A stretch of DNA of 24,596 nt, from positions 1 to 24,596 of the forward strand of contig NHBL01000006.1 in assembly GCA_002167465.1 (NCBI GenBank), read 5' to 3'. This document shows, piece after piece, positions 22,662-24,596 of this stretch (position 1 is its first letter; each line of letters begins with the position of its first letter). The translations under genes were made by a program, and so were the position numbers. The DNA is from a bacterium TMED6 (GTDB taxonomy: Bacteria > Fidelibacterota > Marinisomatia > SCGC-AAA003-L08 > D37C17). The notes beneath the pieces were generated by a model, which made no database searches, was not told the origin of the DNA, and saw nothing but the letters and a program-made list of their open reading frames with translations.

Positions 22662-24596
22662 CTAATAACTAATTATTTCCTCTATTTCTTTTTCAATCCA
22701 GCTTGTTTGAACTAAAATTTCATTTTCTAAATTTGGAGAATAAGCAACATGAACATCTTTAGAAGCAATTCTTTTAACAGGAGCGTCTAAAAATTCAAAG
22801 CCTAAATCTGAAATTTGCGCTGCTATTTCAGAGCCAAAACCTGATGTTAAATGATCTTCATGCGCAACTATTACTCTATTTGTTTTTTTAATAGAATTTA
22901 ATATAGTCTCCGTATCAAGAGGGTTTAATGTTCTTATATCAATAATTTCAACAGATTTTTTAGTATTTCTAGCTGCTTCAACGGATTTTTGAACAATTGC
23001 TCCCCAAGTAACTATAGTAAGATCTTCGCCCTCCTGTACTACTCTTGCTTTTCCAAATGGTAATAGATAATTTTCATCAGGCTCTAAAGATGAAGCAAAA
23101 CCCTGTCTATAAATACCTTTGTGCTCCATAAAAATAACTGGATCATCACATCTGCAAGCATATTTCAATAAACCTTTTGCATCTGCAGCATTAGATGGAT
23201 ATGCTATTTTTAAGCCTGGAGTATGAGCAAAATATCCATCAATACTTTGACTATGGTATAGAGATCCATGAATATAACCTCCAACAGGAACTCTAATCAC
23301 TAATGGACACGACCAATTTCCAGCAGATCTATATCTCATCGTCGCAACTTCATTTCTTATTTGCATCATAGCAGGCCATATATAATCTCCAAACTGTATT
23401 TCTACTACTGGTTTAAACCCTACAATAGAAAGACCTATTGCAGTACCCACTATTGCAGATTCTGCTAGAGGAGAATTAAACACTCTTTCATCTCCAAATT
23501 GTTTTGTTAATCCTCTGGTTGCTGTAAAAACACCACCTTTATCACCAGCTACATCTTCACCATAAATCAACATTTTGTCATTGAATGCTAGCTCTTCACT
23601 TAATGCATGATTAATACTATCAACCATAACAATTTTATCTTTAGTACTTTTTGGCTCAATTGAACAGTTTTTATCAAAATTTGTTGAATCTGAAAATAAA
23701 TGCTCTGTAGCACTATCTGGATCAGGGTTGGCTTGTTCTTCAACATAATCTACTTCTTCTTCAATTAAATTTTTCATTAATGTATCAATTTTTAAAAATT
23801 CTTTTTCAGTTATTATTGATTTTTTAATACACTTTTCTTTAAATACTAATAATGGGTCATTTTTTTTATCTTTCTCTAAATCTACTTCACTTCTATATTT
23901 TCTTTGATCATCAGAAGATGAGTGCGGAAGTAATCTTACTACTTTAGAAACAATTACACTTGGACCTAAACCTTTTCTAGCTCTATCAACAGCTTTTTTA
24001 AATGCTAATTGAGATTCAAAGAAATTCGTTCCATCTACGTGAAAACGAGCTAAATTTTCATAGCCTGCACAAATATTATAAATTGATGCACCGCTAGTCT
24101 GCTCATCTACAGGTACAGATATTGCATAACCATTATCTTGTATATGAAATATTACAGGAGCTTTATCTTTACTCGCCCAATTTAAAGCTTCATGAAAGTC
24201 GCCTTCACTAGTAGTTCCTTCACCTGAAGATACGTAACATACTCCATTATTATCTTCTCTTTTTAGTGCAAAAGCTGTACCAACTGCTTGAAGATACTGC
24301 GTACCTGTGCAACTTGACTGACTAACAATATTTAACTCTTTATTTCCATAATGCTGAGGCATCTGTCTTCCACCAGAGTTAGGGTCATCTTCCTTATGTA
24401 AAAAACACATTAACATATCTCTAGTTGATGATCCCCAGCCAAGGCAAAAAGCTTGATCTCTATAATAAGGATACGCATAATCTAAATCTGAATTAAAACA
24501 TATTGCTGCTGCAAGTTGAGCTGCCTCGTGACCAGCTGCCCCAATGTGAAACCAACTTTTACCTTGTTTTAACATTATAAGCATTTTATCATCTAA
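22662..24596 (-). CDS. 2-oxo acid dehydrogenase E1, alpha-beta fusion (first of two), N-terminus beyond window
   Basis: The frame stays open to the right edge: LDDK precedes the ATG at 24584, matching the conserved lead-in of E1 alpha proteins, so the real start lies outside and that ATG is internal. The alpha part shows the cofactor motif as GEG (24216-24224) in SSGEGTTSEGDFHEA, ending QDNGYAISVP, and HSSSDDQRKYRS, which resembles the branched-chain 2-oxo acid dehydrogenase E1 alpha phosphorylation-loop region. The beta part has IYGEDVAGDKGGVF, SPLAESAIVGTAIGLS, YHSQSIDGYFAHTPG and AHEDHLTSGFGSEI. A branched-chain 2-oxo acid substrate is the best guess. The GEG in place of the common GDG keeps an acidic metal ligand. 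Together with the next gene it forms a tandem pair of fused E1 proteins sharing one visible E2. Confidence 0.9.
   Translation of the reverse strand, partial: LDDKMLIMLKQGKSWFHIGAAGHEAAQLAAAICFNSDLDYAYPYYRDQAFCLGWGSSTRDMLMCFLHKEDDPNSGGRQMPQHYGNKELNIVSQSSCTGTQYLQAVGTAFALKREDNNGVCYVSSGEGTTSEGDFHEALNWASKDKAPVIFHIQDNGYAISVPVDEQTSGASIYNICAGYENLARFHVDGTNFFESQLAFKKAVDRARKGLGPSVIVSKVVRLLPHSSSDDQRKYRSEVDLEKDKKNDPLLVFKEKCIKKSIITEKEFLKIDTLMKNLIEEEVDYVEEQANPDPDSATEHLFSDSTNFDKNCSIEPKSTKDKIVMVDSINHALSEELAFNDKMLIYGEDVAGDKGGVFTATRGLTKQFGDERVFNSPLAESAIVGTAIGLSIVGFKPVVEIQFGDYIWPAMMQIRNEVATMRYRSAGNWSCPLVIRVPVGGYIHGSLYHSQSIDGYFAHTPGLKIAYPSNAADAKGLLKYACRCDDPVIFMEHKGIYRQGFASSLEPDENYLLPFGKARVVQEGEDLTIVTWGAIVQKSVEAARNTKKSVEIIDIRTLNPLDTETILNSIKKTNRVIVAHEDHLTSGFGSEIAAQISDLGFEFLDAPVKRIASKDVHVAYSPNLENEILVQTSWIEKEIEEIISY

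Noticed and set aside
24582..24584. ATG at 24584 as the start of the first E1 gene
   Set aside because: The same frame continues to the window edge with LDDK, matching the conserved N-terminal region of E1 alpha; the protein would otherwise lack its first helix.

Overview
This is a strongly AT-rich bacterial chromosome fragment. The mix of genes points to an aerobic, marine-type heterotroph of the Fibrobacterota-Chlorobiota-Bacteroidota (FCB) side of the tree, most plausibly Candidatus Marinimicrobia (Neomarinimicrobiota, SAR406). That placement is inference from a gingipain-like C25 protease with a jelly-roll domain, several dockerin-tagged secreted proteins, fused alpha-beta E1 dehydrogenases and weak ribosome binding sites; no marker gene settles it. 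There is no sign of phage, insertion sequence or CRISPR. No gap between genes exceeds about 180 bases.

Left half (1-11548): a cell-surface and secretion region. A large C25 protease with an adhesin-like jelly roll and a dockerin runs leftward off the window. Reading right from a shared intergenic region are a PAS-GAF-GGDEF diguanylate cyclase, a lysyl-endopeptidase-like serine protease with two cohesin-like repeats and a terminal dockerin, and a small lysine-rich secreted protein closed by a terminator. A solitary secretin with a long unexplained C-terminal extension, a small multidrug resistance (SMR) transporter and a dockerin-tagged beta-lactamase-fold protein follow with short gaps and may be one transcript. 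Dockerins sit at three different places in three secreted hydrolases, and cohesin-like domains sit in the same set, which suggests these proteins may be held together or to the cell surface.

Centre (11553-14840): a leftward fusion of an ATP/ADP-translocase/MFS-like membrane domain, a long helical middle and a cyclic-nucleotide-binding domain. Next to it are a strong hairpin terminator and a tRNA-Val(UAC) that directly abuts the stop codon of lon.

Right half (14841-24596): a leftward metabolic block read as E1(a) - E1(b) - gcdH-like - E2 - lipA - lon - tRNA-Val - terminator. Two different alpha-beta fused 2-oxo acid dehydrogenase E1 proteins, one lipoyl acyltransferase E2, an acyl-CoA dehydrogenase of the glutaryl-CoA type and the lipoyl synthase that matures the E2 are packed with tiny gaps. 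This fits a unit that converts a 2-oxo acid to an acyl-CoA and then to an enoyl-CoA. The E3 subunit is not in view. The first E1 is cut by the right edge and the C25 protease by the left edge.
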